Origin: Icerya purchasi | Taxonomy: Eukaryota; Arthropoda; Insecta; Hemiptera; Monophlebidae | Reading direction: 5' to 3' | DNA length: 64,000 nucleotides | NCBI GenBank assembly: GCA_039619475.1 | Contig: CM077116.1 | Span: 274,350,758 to 274,414,757 of the forward strand | Part shown: in pieces, positions 24,915-35,614 of the stretch | Position numbering within the stretch: the stretch's first letter is position 1 | How the letters are laid out: every line of letters starts with the position of its first letter | Notes under the pieces: model-generated | What the model was told of the DNA's origin: nothing | The model's database searches: none | What the model saw: only the letters and a program-made list of their open reading frames with translations | Position numbers and translations under genes: made by a program

Positions 24915-26928
24915 TGTGAAATCATTAAAAAATAAACCAAAGGCAACGGCAGAAGTGTACGAATTTGAATAACATCAATGGCAAGTATTTCGAGGACGCA
25001 CGCCCAACGATTCAATCGAATACACTTACGCTATCTAGGAGGGACAGTCTTACCGACAGTAGCGCTGCACGCAACAAATTGTCACGAACGTTACATTTAA
25101 GCGCGAGTATGAATCGGACATGTTTGAAAAGCTTGTAAGAGAATAAAATTGAACAAAATCGAAGATGAGAAGATGTTCGACAATTAAATTGTGTCAGTAC
25201 GGATGAATTCCCGGTTCTTTGTAAATCTTGCTGTTCGCGGCAAAGAGCGTTTCAGGGTTCAAATAGCGGAACGTTAATATGACCCTTCGTGATTCTACCA
25301 ATTGCATTCGGAGTAAAGTCCGAGTGCTTTGACGTTATTTTCGTTAGGCCAACATCGATTTGCTTCAAACTGAACTGAACACGACGGGACGCACATACTT
25401 CTCATCGGATATGCTAGTTGTTCCGTTAAACAGAGTTAATTAGTCTGACTAATCTTGACTTTTAATATTTCGCATATTTACTCGGCACTAAAAATTTTCC
25501 GGTAAGTGCCCTTTTTTCGTTGTGCACTGTCCGACGAGAAAACATCACAATTTAACCGGAATAGCGAGCTCTATGGCAGCTCTTTTTAAAGGATCGTGTT
25601 TTACTCGATGATAGTCTTTGGCAAATTAGATGCGTTACCTTCCACTACTCCGTATGTGAGTTTTGCCAAAAACCGAGTAACAGCCCGAAGTAAAAAGATT
25701 CTTAGGCAACTATTGCGCAAAAAAAAAAAAACGAAAGGAATACCCTTTTCCACTTGCGTTGCTGTTAGCTTTAAAACATGGCGTGCAAATTATTAACTCT
25801 ACATTATTCAAATTGGACCACACTGTTCGAAAGAAATCGATGATATTGCGCGCCGAAAATTTGAAACCATCAAACACAACTAACAAACGGTTATATTTTA
25901 ATCCGATCGGATAATGACGAGTGAGGAAGGGACCGATAGGACATAGGTAATATGTTCAGCGCTCCGTAGGAAGAAATGAACATTTAATGCACATTTCAGT
26001 CAATGTGTGTGTCATTTGAATGGGGAGTGTAGAAAACTAATAATAATAAAAAAAAAAAAAAAAAAAAAAAAAATTGAGAAAATGATGGTATAATATAAAC
26101 GCAGACAAATAATGGAGACGACAACAACAGAATAACGGAATGAATGAAAGAGACACAGATCGGAAGAATAGGTAGACGGATGGAAAGAGCGATTGTCAGA
26201 AAAAGAAGAAAAAAGCATAAATATCCGGCTGAAATGGAAAATGAAGAATCCAGCGATAGTAAGTTAGAATATTTTTCTTGAGAAATAAAACGGGAGGAAA
26301 CAGCAACTCGCTATGTGCGAGTGATATACGAAGAAGTGCTTGTTCGGAGATTGTATTTTCCGGCCTCGCGACGACGGTTAGAGACAGAAAGTGATCGAAT
26401 TTTTAAACGTTACGCTTCTAATATTACCCCGGTCAATAGTGTGAGAAAGCAGTGCCTGACGAGTTCTACTAATGCAGATATAATATTCATCACTGACAGG
26501 ACAAAACAAGAAGAGTCGAATAATTCGAGAAATCAATGAAATTTTCATTGTTAATCGTAGAACGAAATAAAAAAAAAAAAGTTACGATAATCGAAGAATG
26601 TATAATTCGTATTCCGACGATATTTGAAATAGAAGCAATGTAAAAGTCACCGAACAAGGACACTCGATAAACTATTATAACGGTATTATATCCGTAAGTA
26701 AAGGTGCTTTGCTACCAAACCATAAATGTGTCCGGTTTCGCATTCAACTCGCTGTCCTAGTGTGGTATCTATATCTGAAATTTAATCTTAATACTACCAG
26801 AGCAGTCATGTAGTGAATGTAAAGTTAAATCATCCCAAAAGGAGAAAAACTGCCACTTTAGTCATAGTGCATTATAAAAAGCTTAATTCCACAGTCCAAA
26901 GGATATATGGAATATTTAGTTTACTTTA

Positions 26929-26965
26929 TATATATATACATATATACATATATACATATATATAT

Positions 26966-27013
<48 letters not shown>
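26929..27013. repeat. (TA)n microsatellite with TACA interruptions
   Basis: The array ends directly at the AAACTCGG start of the next hairpin repeat. Confidence 0.95.
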
Positions 27014-27018
<5 letters not shown>

Positions 27019-27433
27019 TCGGCCATTTTGGCCTCGCAAGGGGCTGTGCCCCTTGACCCCTCTTGCTTTCATTTCTGTCTCTTTCTCTTCTATACTTTGT
27101 ATAAAATGATCAAAATTTACAACGTAATTCTTACTGGCATCAACACAAAAAAAATAATAACATAACCACAAAAGTCCTATTCTAACATTTAACTTTCATT
27201 ATATAAAATTAAGAAATTTTTTCGTTACATTTTTCGTTACATATTTCATTACATATTTCATTACATATTTCATTACATATTTCATTACATAAAATTGTGA
27301 CATTTTTTAAATAACAATAATAAAAATCCTATAAAATATAACAAACGTTACATAAAATTGGGACATTTTGCGTTACATAAAATTGTGACATTTTTTCGAA
27401 TGGGGGGTAGCCTAAGCATTACGTTGTAATTAA
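27013..27433 (+). repeat. (TA)-flanked hairpin repeat, copy 4 (complete unit)
   Basis: This is the cleanest single copy. It starts AAACTCGGCCATTTTGGCC, then the perfect hairpin CAAGGGGCTGTGCCCCTTG, the CTTTCATTTCTGTCTC block, TTACAACGTAATTCTTAC, five or more ATTTCATTACAT-type units, and the end TAAGCATTACGTTGTAATTA. Both ends abut (TA)n-type microsatellite, so the unit is about 420 bp. On the minus strand part of it reads KNYVVNFDHFIQSIEEKETE, a frame seen in all four copies; whether it was ever coding is unknown. Confidence 0.85.
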
Positions 27434-27472
27434 TATATATGTATATATATGTATGTATATGTGTGTATAGTA
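27434..27472. repeat. TA/TG microsatellite
   Basis: A TATATATG-type run at the right edge of the hairpin repeat. Confidence 0.9.
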
Positions 27473-27796
27473 GAAATTCGCTTGTCGAACCTTTGCTTAT
27501 CCAACATTCTGCAGGATCCAACATGACCGTATTTGTATTTCGCACACATTTCCCACAAAAATATTATAATCTTTTAACCCCGTCATTACAATATCATCAT
27601 CACAAAATACTGCAATTCGTTGAACTCTAAATATCGTATCCGAAACGTCAAAAAAATATTTTTCTTACAAGTAATGTTTTCCAGACAACAGTATATTCAT
27701 TTCTTCTATTTCTAATCACTTCCTGATATAACCTACAAATTCCTACATTTCATCATTCTGCTAGTCCTTTGCGTTGGTTAAATGTTCTGTTTAATC

Positions 27797-28350
27797 AAAT
27801 CAAATCAAATTTATTTATTTAAATTTACATGAGATTACAACTCTTTATATACGATTACAATACAATACAAGTTCAATACGATACGATACAAGTACAATAC
27901 AATATAATACAAAACAATTTAGTACAGTACAATGCAATACAATTTGTAACTTGCACCATATTTGATAATGATATTTGAGTTTGTATGAAAGCTGTGAGGT
28001 CAGTAACCACAAATGCACATATCTTGCGCGAGACTGTGGTTACTGAAGAAAAGTATATCTACATTATTCCAGAATTTGTTATTATTATCATTTTTATTTT
28101 TACTATTTTTATTATTATTATTACACCATTATTCTTACCACTATCACCAATTCTATTTATATTTTTATTATTATTACCATTTTTGCTACTATTATTACCA
28201 CCATTATTATTAACCTTATTATTATTAATTTTTATTATTAGTATTATTACCACTACCCTTACCACTATCATTATTCCTATTATTATTTCCATTACTATTG
28301 TTATTCCCATTTGTATTACCCTTACTGTTACTCCTTGGGATATGTTATAC
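27797..28350 (-). repeat. LINE 3' UTR and tail with (AAT)n and TACAA repeats
   Basis: The minus strand downstream of the RT stop runs into degenerate AAT/GGT triplets, then 5-bp TACAA-like periodicity, then tandem TTTGA at the end. Such short tandem tails are typical of CR1/L2-type LINEs. Long hydrophobic frames across 27985-28368 come from the triplet array and are not genes. Confidence 0.7.
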
Positions 28351-30834
28351 TTAATTGGGATTGATTGATATATATTCCATAATCTTTTTACGCCTTTTTT
28401 TATAGTTTTTCAAGTTTTCTTTTAAAACCTCTGGTAACGTGTTATATAATTTACATCCCATAAAGGATGCCTGTATTCGAGTGTGATATTTAAAGAACTC
28501 TGGCATTTGGATTGTTTCTGTCTGAGCACTTCTTGTACTTCGTTTTGGAACTAAAGTTGGGAACTTGTCTCTATTGTTACAAACAAAATTTAATATTTGC
28601 ACTTTGTACAGTTGACTAATGGGCAATATATTAGAGCTGGATTTAGTTGTGCTGTAGTAGCCAATTGATTTGAGAGCTGAATTCTGTAAAGTTTTGATTG
28701 ATTTTATATGGTTCTGTGCAGCTCCCCCCCAATGTATTATTCCATAAGCAAGAACTGATTGGTATAAAGCCAAATAAATTCCTCGCATATGCTTTGATGA
28801 GAAGTATTGTGATAGGTAAAATAATAAATAATTTAATTTTCTAATTTTTCCGGCTAAATATTGTGTATGGGAATTCCATGATAACTTAGTATCCAGAATT
28901 ATCCCAAGATATTTTGCTTCATGCTCTTTTGTCAGTAGTGTTCCTTTCCAATGGATATTAAAGTTCGAGTATAATCTGGGGTGTTGGAAGCCATATAGCA
29001 AATATTTAGTTTTCTTGATGTTCAGTATTAATTTATTTTTATCTAACCAATCTGAGATTTTGTTAATATCAGTTTGTATAAGGTTCTCCAATAAATGTGG
29101 ATAACGAGAGCTAGCTACAACTACCGTGTCATCTGCATAGCAGAACATTCTCCCATGTACAGGGAGGTCACAAAAATCGTTAACATAAATTAGGAATAGA
29201 AACGGTCCCAGGATGCTACCTTGAGGCACTCCAGAGCGTAATGATCTAAAATTACTGCAGAAACCATTTACCTTTGTAGAAATTTTTCTATTTATTAAAT
29301 AAGACTTAAACCAGTCATGGACATTACTTCTGAACCCATATCTATATAATTTATGCAGGAGTATACCATGGTCCACAAAATCAAATGCCTTCTGCAGATC
29401 AAGATAGACAGCCGCTATTGTTTGCCCAGTTTCTAGATTAGTTGTAAGATATGATATATGTTCGAAGAGGGCAGCATCTGTCCCCCTATCTGCCAAGAAT
29501 CCAAATTGATTTTTGCTAAAAAAGTTGTTATTACTTAGATAATGGAGCATTTTTATTTTCATCCCTTTTTCAAAGATTTTTGCAATTGTTGGAATAATAC
29601 TTATTGGGCGATAATTTTCGACTAGTGCTTTATTTCCCTGCTTATAAACCGGGGTAATGATACTATTCTTAAGTATATCAGGAAATTTTCCATCTATTAC
29701 CGATTTGTTGTATAAAAATGTTAAGGGTTTGACAAAGAAATCCAAATTTTCCCGAATTAGTGATATTGATATTTTATCTGTCCCAAATGATGGTTTATTT
29801 GGAATTGACAAAATTGCATTTCTGATATCATCTAAGGTAAATTTGAAGAAAACAAAGGTGTCACAGTGTGACTTAAAGGTAGTCTCCTGCTCGGTTGTGC
29901 CATTTGTACAATGTGGTGAAGGTGGTTTAGTTGAGTCATCAAAATACTGATTAAAATATTCTGCAATTTTACATTCATTTCCACTCACTGTCATATTTTC
30001 ATTGTTTACTTTAATTTGATTAATTGATCTGTCACTTTTACCTATAACACCTCTTATAATTGACCGATAGTCTTTATGGTTCCTTTTACATTGTTCAAGA
30101 AGATTTGTGAAGTACTGCATTTTAGAGATTCTTAGTGATTTTCTCACATTTTTGGAAATAACTTTAAAACGATTTTTCAGGTACACACTATCTGGGTAAG
30201 CTTTATGTAGTGCATATGCTACCTCCTTTTTTTTTATTAAAACTATGTCATTATCAGAAATCCATGGGGTTCTTTTTCCTTTTTTGGAAACTTGCTTATT
30301 ACTGTATTTACACCTATTTAAATTTATAATAATGTTATTAATAAACCAGTTGAATATTTCATCAATATTTCCCGGGCTTGTATATAGGTACGTTATATTT
30401 AATAGCTGTAACAGAGTTTTGAATAATTTCCTATTTAGATGAGATTTGATTTGATTTAACTCTTGGAAATAGTTTCCCTTTATTGCAATACTTGATTTTA
30501 TAGCCAAATGATCGCTATATGAGATATCCGAAGTTTCACAAAAAATATTAATATGCGTTGCCCTATTTTCTATGCCTCTTATAAAAAAATGATCCAAACA
30601 TGATTTGTAATTTTCTGCTTTTCTTTCGTAGGTTGGCGTATCTATCTGACACGCAAACCCCGCCGAGTGTAACAGATTGAGGTAGTCGCCACATTGGTTT
30701 TGCTGGAGTAAGTTTATATTTATATCGCCTGTTAGAATTGATATTTTGTCACACTTATTTATGATTGTGTTTAATTCATCCAGAAATATCTTTATATTTG
30801 AGTCAGCAAAACGGTAAAAAGAATCTTTTACCAT
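28351..30834 (-). CDS. LINE ORF2-type protein: partial endonuclease plus reverse transcriptase
   Basis: The 827-codon open frame encodes the enzyme of a non-LTR retrotransposon, which nicks target DNA and reverse-transcribes its own RNA there. It begins inside the apurinic-type endonuclease: TGDINI (Asp 37), CLDHFF (about 79-84) and SDHLAI (Asp 108, His 109) are its late catalytic motifs, so roughly the first half of that domain is missing. The RT carries VENYRPISI (about 406-414), motif A VYLDLQKAFDFVDH (Asp 479), motif B SGVPQGSILGP (about 534-544) and motif C CYADD (Asp 568, 569), all intact. The thumb and C-terminal region end in KIMEYISINPN. No frameshift or internal stop is seen over 2.5 kb, so the insertion is fairly young. 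The first ATG is internal to the ancestral protein. Confidence 0.92.
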   Translation of the reverse strand: MVKDSFYRFADSNIKIFLDELNTIINKCDKISILTGDININLLQQNQCGDYLNLLHSAGFACQIDTPTYERKAENYKSCLDHFFIRGIENRATHINIFCETSDISYSDHLAIKSSIAIKGNYFQELNQIKSHLNRKLFKTLLQLLNITYLYTSPGNIDEIFNWFINNIIINLNRCKYSNKQVSKKGKRTPWISDNDIVLIKKKEVAYALHKAYPDSVYLKNRFKVISKNVRKSLRISKMQYFTNLLEQCKRNHKDYRSIIRGVIGKSDRSINQIKVNNENMTVSGNECKIAEYFNQYFDDSTKPPSPHCTNGTTEQETTFKSHCDTFVFFKFTLDDIRNAILSIPNKPSFGTDKISISLIRENLDFFVKPLTFLYNKSVIDGKFPDILKNSIITPVYKQGNKALVENYRPISIIPTIAKIFEKGMKIKMLHYLSNNNFFSKNQFGFLADRGTDAALFEHISYLTTNLETGQTIAAVYLDLQKAFDFVDHGILLHKLYRYGFRSNVHDWFKSYLINRKISTKVNGFCSNFRSLRSGVPQGSILGPFLFLIYVNDFCDLPVHGRMFCYADDTVVVASSRYPHLLENLIQTDINKISDWLDKNKLILNIKKTKYLLYGFQHPRLYSNFNIHWKGTLLTKEHEAKYLGIILDTKLSWNSHTQYLAGKIRKLNYLLFYLSQYFSSKHMRGIYLALYQSVLAYGIIHWGGAAQNHIKSIKTLQNSALKSIGYYSTTKSSSNILPISQLYKVQILNFVCNNRDKFPTLVPKRSTRSAQTETIQMPEFFKYHTRIQASFMGCKLYNTLPEVLKENLKNYKKRRKKIMEYISINPN

Positions 30835-30865
30835 CCTGTTTGTTATATTTGTAATTTCTTTAAAT

Positions 30866-31780
30866 CATTATAAATATCCCGCGTTGGCGCGCCCAAGAAA
30901 AAAACAAAAATATATATAAAGGTATTGCTTTCCACGTAATTTTTTACTGCGTTGTTTATAACGCAATATATTCATTTCAAAACGTTTTTCAACATTTCAA
31001 TTATCTGACTCAGCGCTGGTGTGACTTTTGTTACATACCGGACCTCTGTCATATACACAGCTTGTGCATCATAGAAGAGCCGGTTTTGACTATATCATTC
31101 CTCGAAAAGTGGTAAGCATTTTTTGACATTGATTAAAAAAATTTTTAGAACTGATAAATTCAGCTTTTCGCATAGGAATTTGTATTACAACTTCAACAAC
31201 TCAAAAATGTAACCCAAGTTTTTATTGTCTTCCACGACATCAACGACCTAGCCATTAATACATACATACATACATATATGTATATATATATATATATATA
31301 CACACATACATATATATATATACTATGCGTGTATGTAAAGGAAACTTTTTCAAGGGAAACGGTTCAATATGGCAGCGGTTTTACTACGTGCATTCAATGT
31401 TCCTTAGAAATTTATAATTCTCTGGCTCGATGAACATCAACACCTGATTACTCCCAAAAAATGTAAAAATAATAACAGAGAAGTCTGTATCATTTCTAAT
31501 CTGTTTTATACGTTTCCAAAAAAAAAAGAAAAAAACAAAATAGATATTCATTAATTGTGTTTATTTAGCAGTTTAAGATATTCGATATTTTTAACGGAAA
31601 TCAAAACTGTTTTAGACTATGTTCACATTATTGCTACTGAAAAAAAAAAAAAGTTTTTTCAAATAGTACTAGAACTGGTTGAATGGTGTGTGCCGATTTT
31701 TCTCATTTTTCGGTAAAAAACATTAAAATCGTGCAATTTTCTATTGCACAATATAATGCAATCAATAGGTATAAAGGTAT
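30866..31780. other. Unique DNA with a (TA)n/(CATA)n microsatellite
   Basis: No gene. A CATA/TA array lies at about 31258-31322 and short poly(A) runs at about 31518 and 31640. Confidence 0.5.
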
Positions 31781-32547
31781 GCAAAAATTACAACCCGGAA
31801 ACAAAAAATACAGTGATATAGGAAAAAAAAATTCTAAAAAAGATAGCGTCAAATCAAACTCGAGATTCGGTGACGAATATAACCTAAAAAATATATAAAG
31901 TTGAAAAAAAAACGGTTTTTTGTAAATATGAGAAAAAGTAAACGTGGAATTGAAAAATATGAGAAAGTTGATAATAATAAAGAAGATCTATCGATTTGTC
32001 TTTTTCGGTTATCGATTGATCGATTACTTTTCGAGGTATATCGAAAAAACCGTCTTAAATCGTGTTTTTTTGTTTTTGCTGTAATTTTTTCAATTTCTCG
32101 TGTATTGACTTGATATTTTGTAAAAATGTAGCTCTTGATAGGCTGAAAAAGTATGATTTTTTGAAAATTAAAAAATATTTAGTATTTTCCGAGATATATC
32201 GATTTTTCAAAAAAAAAAAAAAAAAAAACGTTTTCGAAAATCGTTTACTCTTGTCCGAGAGATGGTCGTAGAGAAACATTCGGGGGCTCATTTTTTTTTT
32301 TTGAAGAGTTGCACTTTAACTTAAAAACAAAATCGTAACGATTTTATTTAATTTTAGTACTACCCCGAAAAATGACATTGAACAAAAACACGTTTTTTTC
32401 AGAATTTCTTTTTCAATTGTTGTTGTGCAATAATACCTTTATCGTAAATAGAATACTTACAATTTTTTACGAATTTAAAAGAAAAAAATGTTGATCTAGG
32501 ACCAGCCGGAACCAAGATAGTCTTTTTTTTTTTAAATTCCAGGGGAC
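31781..32547 (+). repeat. Left inverted arm
   Basis: It pairs with 33696-34449. Landmarks shared in inverted order are GATTCGGTGACGAATATAAC, AGCTCTTGATAGGCTGAAAA and GTCCGAGAGATGGTCGTAGA. Confidence 0.9.
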
Positions 32548-32747
32548 ACAGTTCTGTATCGCAATTACTAAAAAAAATAACTTGAAAGGTTTTGAAGATT
32601 CTTATACATTTAAAAAAACATTATTCGACAATTTCTAAAAAAAGTAAACATTTATTTTTGATGACACATTACAAAAATATTTATATTTAATTATACATGG
32701 TAATAGTACGGCTTTCCTTTAATTACTTTTTGATCGTTTTAATGGGT

Positions 32748-33213
32748 CTATCCGGTTTTCTTCTTTAATTTCCTCTTTTTTAATTGACGGTGATATTCTT
32801 GGTCAACATCTTCATTAACATTATTCTCTTCTTCATCGTCATCGTCATCATCATTACCATCATTTTTTTCAACATTTTCGTTCTTTACGTTTTCATCAAG
32901 AAGTACTTCGAACACATCTAATGACTCTTCATTTATATTCGTGTTAGGAGGAGTTTCAAAATTTTCGTTAGTTATTTGCGTCGCAATTTAAACAAACACT
33001 AGTACATTTCAGAAAATTTTTTTTGCAGCCACATACATTTATTTTGCAACCACTTCCACAGCTTCGTGATATATTTTTTAATACTTCTGTAGCTCTGAAT
33101 GGTTCTTCAGTGTAAATTGGCATTAATAAATTTTCAATATTTCTCGAACCCCACTAATTTGGATCTATATCATTCCGCAAACATTTTTGTAATTGCAAAT
33201 AAACTCTGAATTT
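32748..33213 (-). pseudogene. Broken gene with C-terminal CXC-like Cys cluster and acidic tail
   Basis: The minus strand reads FRVYLQLQKCLRNDIDPN, an in-frame TAG at 33154-33156, then WGSRNIENLLMPIYTEEPF, and a Cys cluster CGSGCKINVCGC followed by FLKCTSVCLNC. The spacing is C-x3-C-x4-C-x-C-x6-C-x3-C-x2-C, like one half of a tesmin/TSO1 CXC zinc-binding motif. The frame stops at 32968-32970. The next frame is open from there to 32748 and encodes an acidic tail (DDDDDDEEE, then KKRKLKKKTG), which implies a one-base frameshift just after the cluster. The DPN-x-WG plus Cys-cluster layout resembles C-termini of unclassified arthropod repeat-borne proteins; this is from memory, not a search. Its N-terminal part is lost in AT repeats. 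It lies entirely between the two inverted arms. Confidence 0.7.
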
Positions 33214-33421
33214 ATTAGTAATAAATTATTATTATTAATAATAAATTATTAATAAAAAATTTGTATCGCTGAATAACGTATATATAACAACATTATTTTA
33301 ACAGCGATGATTCATAATATTTCTGCAACTTAATTTCTCATAAGTAATATTGTATGTAAAGCAAATATTTAAAATTATTTCCATTTTATAAATATAATAA
33401 AGGAATACATATAAAAAATAA

Positions 33422-33616
33422 CTAAATATTCAAGTTTTTAATTTTTTTTTTGTTTAAATAATTTTGTACGTGTTTTAGATTGAAATGTATGCAAATTTTT
33501 CGATCGTAAGAGAATATAAACGAGCAAGTCAGTTTAGCGGTTTCATCAGCCGTGCGTCTCGCTTGTATGCATAATTTTGACCCTCGATTTTCAATAGTGA
33601 AAGTTAATAAATCCAT
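33422..33616 (-). other. Unidentified 64-codon open frame between the arms
   Basis: The minus-strand frame MDLLTFTIENRGSKL... includes CIQARRTADETAKLTCSF. It lies upstream of, and on the same strand as, the CXC-cluster relic, about 0.2 kb away. It could be another surviving piece of that gene or chance. No domain is recognised. Confidence 0.2.
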
Positions 33617-33695
33617 CTGTCGTATTTTTTTACTGAAAATACAAGGTATTCAAAAGTAATCACCACAAAGGCTCACGCTGTACAACGTAAATTAC

Positions 33696-34449
33696 GTCCC
33701 CTGGAATTTTTTCAAAAAAAAAAAACCATCTCAGTTCCAGGTGATCCTAGATCAACATTTTTTTATTTTTTTTAAATCGTAAAAAGTGTAAGCAATCTAT
33801 TTGTGATAAAGGTATTATTGTACAACAACAATTGAAAAAGAAATTTGAAAAAACCATAGCCTAAAAAAAACATGTATTCAATGTAATTTTTCGGGGTAGT
33901 ACTGAAATTAAATAAAATCTTTCCAATTTTTTTTTCAAGTTAAAGTGCAACTCTTCAAGAAAAAAATGAGCCCCCGAATGTTTCTCTACGACCATCTCTC
34001 GGACAAGAGTAAACGATTTTCGAAAACGTTTTTTTTTTTTTTTTGAAAAATCGGTATATCTCGGAAAATACTAAATATTTTTTAATTTTCAAAAAATCAT
34101 ACTTTTTCAGCCTATCAAGAGCTACATTTTTACAACATATCAAGTCAATACACGCAGATTGAAAAATTTAGACGGTTGTTTCGATATATCTCGAAAACTA
34201 ATCGATTAATCGATACCCGTAAAAAACAAATCGATAGATCTTCTTTATTATTATCAACTTTCTCATTTATTGTTTTTCAATTCGACACTTACTTTTTCTC
34301 ATATTTACAAAATATCGTTTTTTTTTTCAACTTTACATATTTTTTAGGTTATATTCGTCACCGAATCTCGAGTTTGATTTGACGCTATCTTTTTTAGACT
34401 TTATTTTTCTATATCACTGTATTTTTTGTTTCCGCGTTGGAATTTTTGC
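33696..34449 (-). repeat. Right inverted arm
   Basis: The reverse complement of the left arm. The poly(T) run at 34030-34044 matches the left poly(A) run at 32209-32228. Confidence 0.9.
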
Positions 34450-35545
34450 AAAATTAACATTGGATCGTGACAGGTTGATTGGACTAATAATGAGCAAAAG
34501 TTTTAATACACTCTAGACGACTTACAGAGATTTATTCGAAGATCGTTACTATTTTAGCAATTGCCTATCTGATGGTCGATCCACAAGACCGTTTATTGAT
34601 TCGCAGTTGTATGCTACTCTAGTTTTCCCTGTCAAAGAGGTATAGGTAAATATGAGATTGTACTTTGCACATGCGTACTTTACATTATCATAAATTAGGC
34701 TTCAAACGCACTCTAGCAGAGGGTATTACGATCGTATTGATAGCCAATTCGTTCGCGCGCTTCTGTAATTTTAGATCACATTCTGAAGTTCGGTTGAAGC
34801 CTGAGAGAAGAAATCAAAGTCTCACTAGGTACTTCAGCACTACTTAACTCTCTTTAAACTTCCCGTTTTTACAATTTTTGCAATTGCTCTGTCAGCAATT
34901 GTTTCCTTCTTTTATTTTATTTTTTTACTTTTACTTTTAAATGGAGCGGCCCAAAACCGGCTAACTGCTCTTTCTCCATTCACGGAAATGATATTTTCCT
35001 TTTTCCGCAGTACGAAGCTTTTCAAATGAAACCTTCGTAATGAGCCCATTTAACGAGGGTTCCGAAATCGTCGCTTTATTAGCACGTTTGGCGCTCGACA
35101 GATGCGAGTTATACGAAGTGTACAGAAAGCGCCGTGAAAAAGGAAATAGATCAGTTTTTAGACAAATAGCCGGCGAGATGCGAATAATTAGTGTTTAGCG
35201 TCCGAGTTATTTTAACCTCATTAGTGATCTTCGAGCCTGCGAAATGTCGAATTACCGGAAGTTGTTCGATACGGCTCATTAAAAATTTTTCTACATGTCA
35301 CTCGCTTCCAAAATAGCATATAGATCCGTAAGTGTATGTTGCCGTTTAGCGTAGGTAGAGGTCGTGTTGGGCTGTTTTCCTTTGGGTTTCTTCGAAACTC
35401 GCTCCAATTTCTAGTTCATCTATAAGAAATGCTACTCGTGTGTGATTGAACTGTTAATGTTGCTTTTACCGGCACATACCTACCTACATCAAATGCACAT
35501 TTACACGCGCACACGCATGCACATTCACACACACATTATGCTCAT

Positions 35546-35614
<69 letters not shown>

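Larger units (their letters stand above)
17600..26925. other. Long, mostly unique region
   Basis: No gene or transposon body is recognised in over 9 kb. It contains poly(T) (18308-18326, 20290-20308), (TTA)n and (TG)n arrays, and a (TA)n array at 22049-22081. About 22960-24400 is more GC- and CpG-rich, with overlapping short frames on both strands (23842-24255) that look fortuitous. It contains several AATTA motifs and could include conserved regulatory DNA. The + strand is purine-rich again at about 26050-26530. Confidence 0.4.
27797..30865 (-). mobile_element. 5'-truncated LINE of the Jockey/CR1 superfamily
   Basis: A non-LTR retrotransposon in minus orientation comprises an RT ORF (28351-30834) followed by a 3' untranslated region and tail. 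The tail side contains (AAT)n-like DNA (about 28075-28320), 5-bp-periodic TACAA units (27850-27950) and the end AAATTTGATTTGATTTGATT (about 27797-27816, read on the minus strand), a short-repeat tail rather than poly(A). The 5' end is cut inside the endonuclease domain: the frame meets a stop 30 nt upstream of the first ATG, and no N-terminal endonuclease motifs or first ORF follow. No flanking duplication was found. It is dead for autonomous movement but well preserved. Confidence 0.85.
31781..34449. mobile_element. Foldback-type element with about 760-bp inverted arms
   Basis: The left arm 31781-32547 and right arm 33696-34449 are inverted copies of each other along their whole length with scattered changes and small indels. 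The outer edges are GCAAAAATT and its complement; the inner edges are CCAGGGGAC and its complement. The arms contain several TCGA(G/A)-type TATATCGA motifs and A/T runs but no gene. The 1.15 kb between them carries the 3' part of a broken minus-strand gene (32748-33213). No target duplication was identified at the outer edges. It may be a transposon with long terminal inverted repeats, or an inverted duplication. Confidence 0.8.

Noticed and set aside
27985..28368. 127-codon Ile/Leu/Thr-rich frame and its opposite-strand Asn/Ile-rich frame
   Set aside because: Product of the triplet array in the LINE 3' UTR.
29657..30442. Two + strand frames of 97 and 65 codons
   Set aside because: Antisense shadows of the LINE RT.
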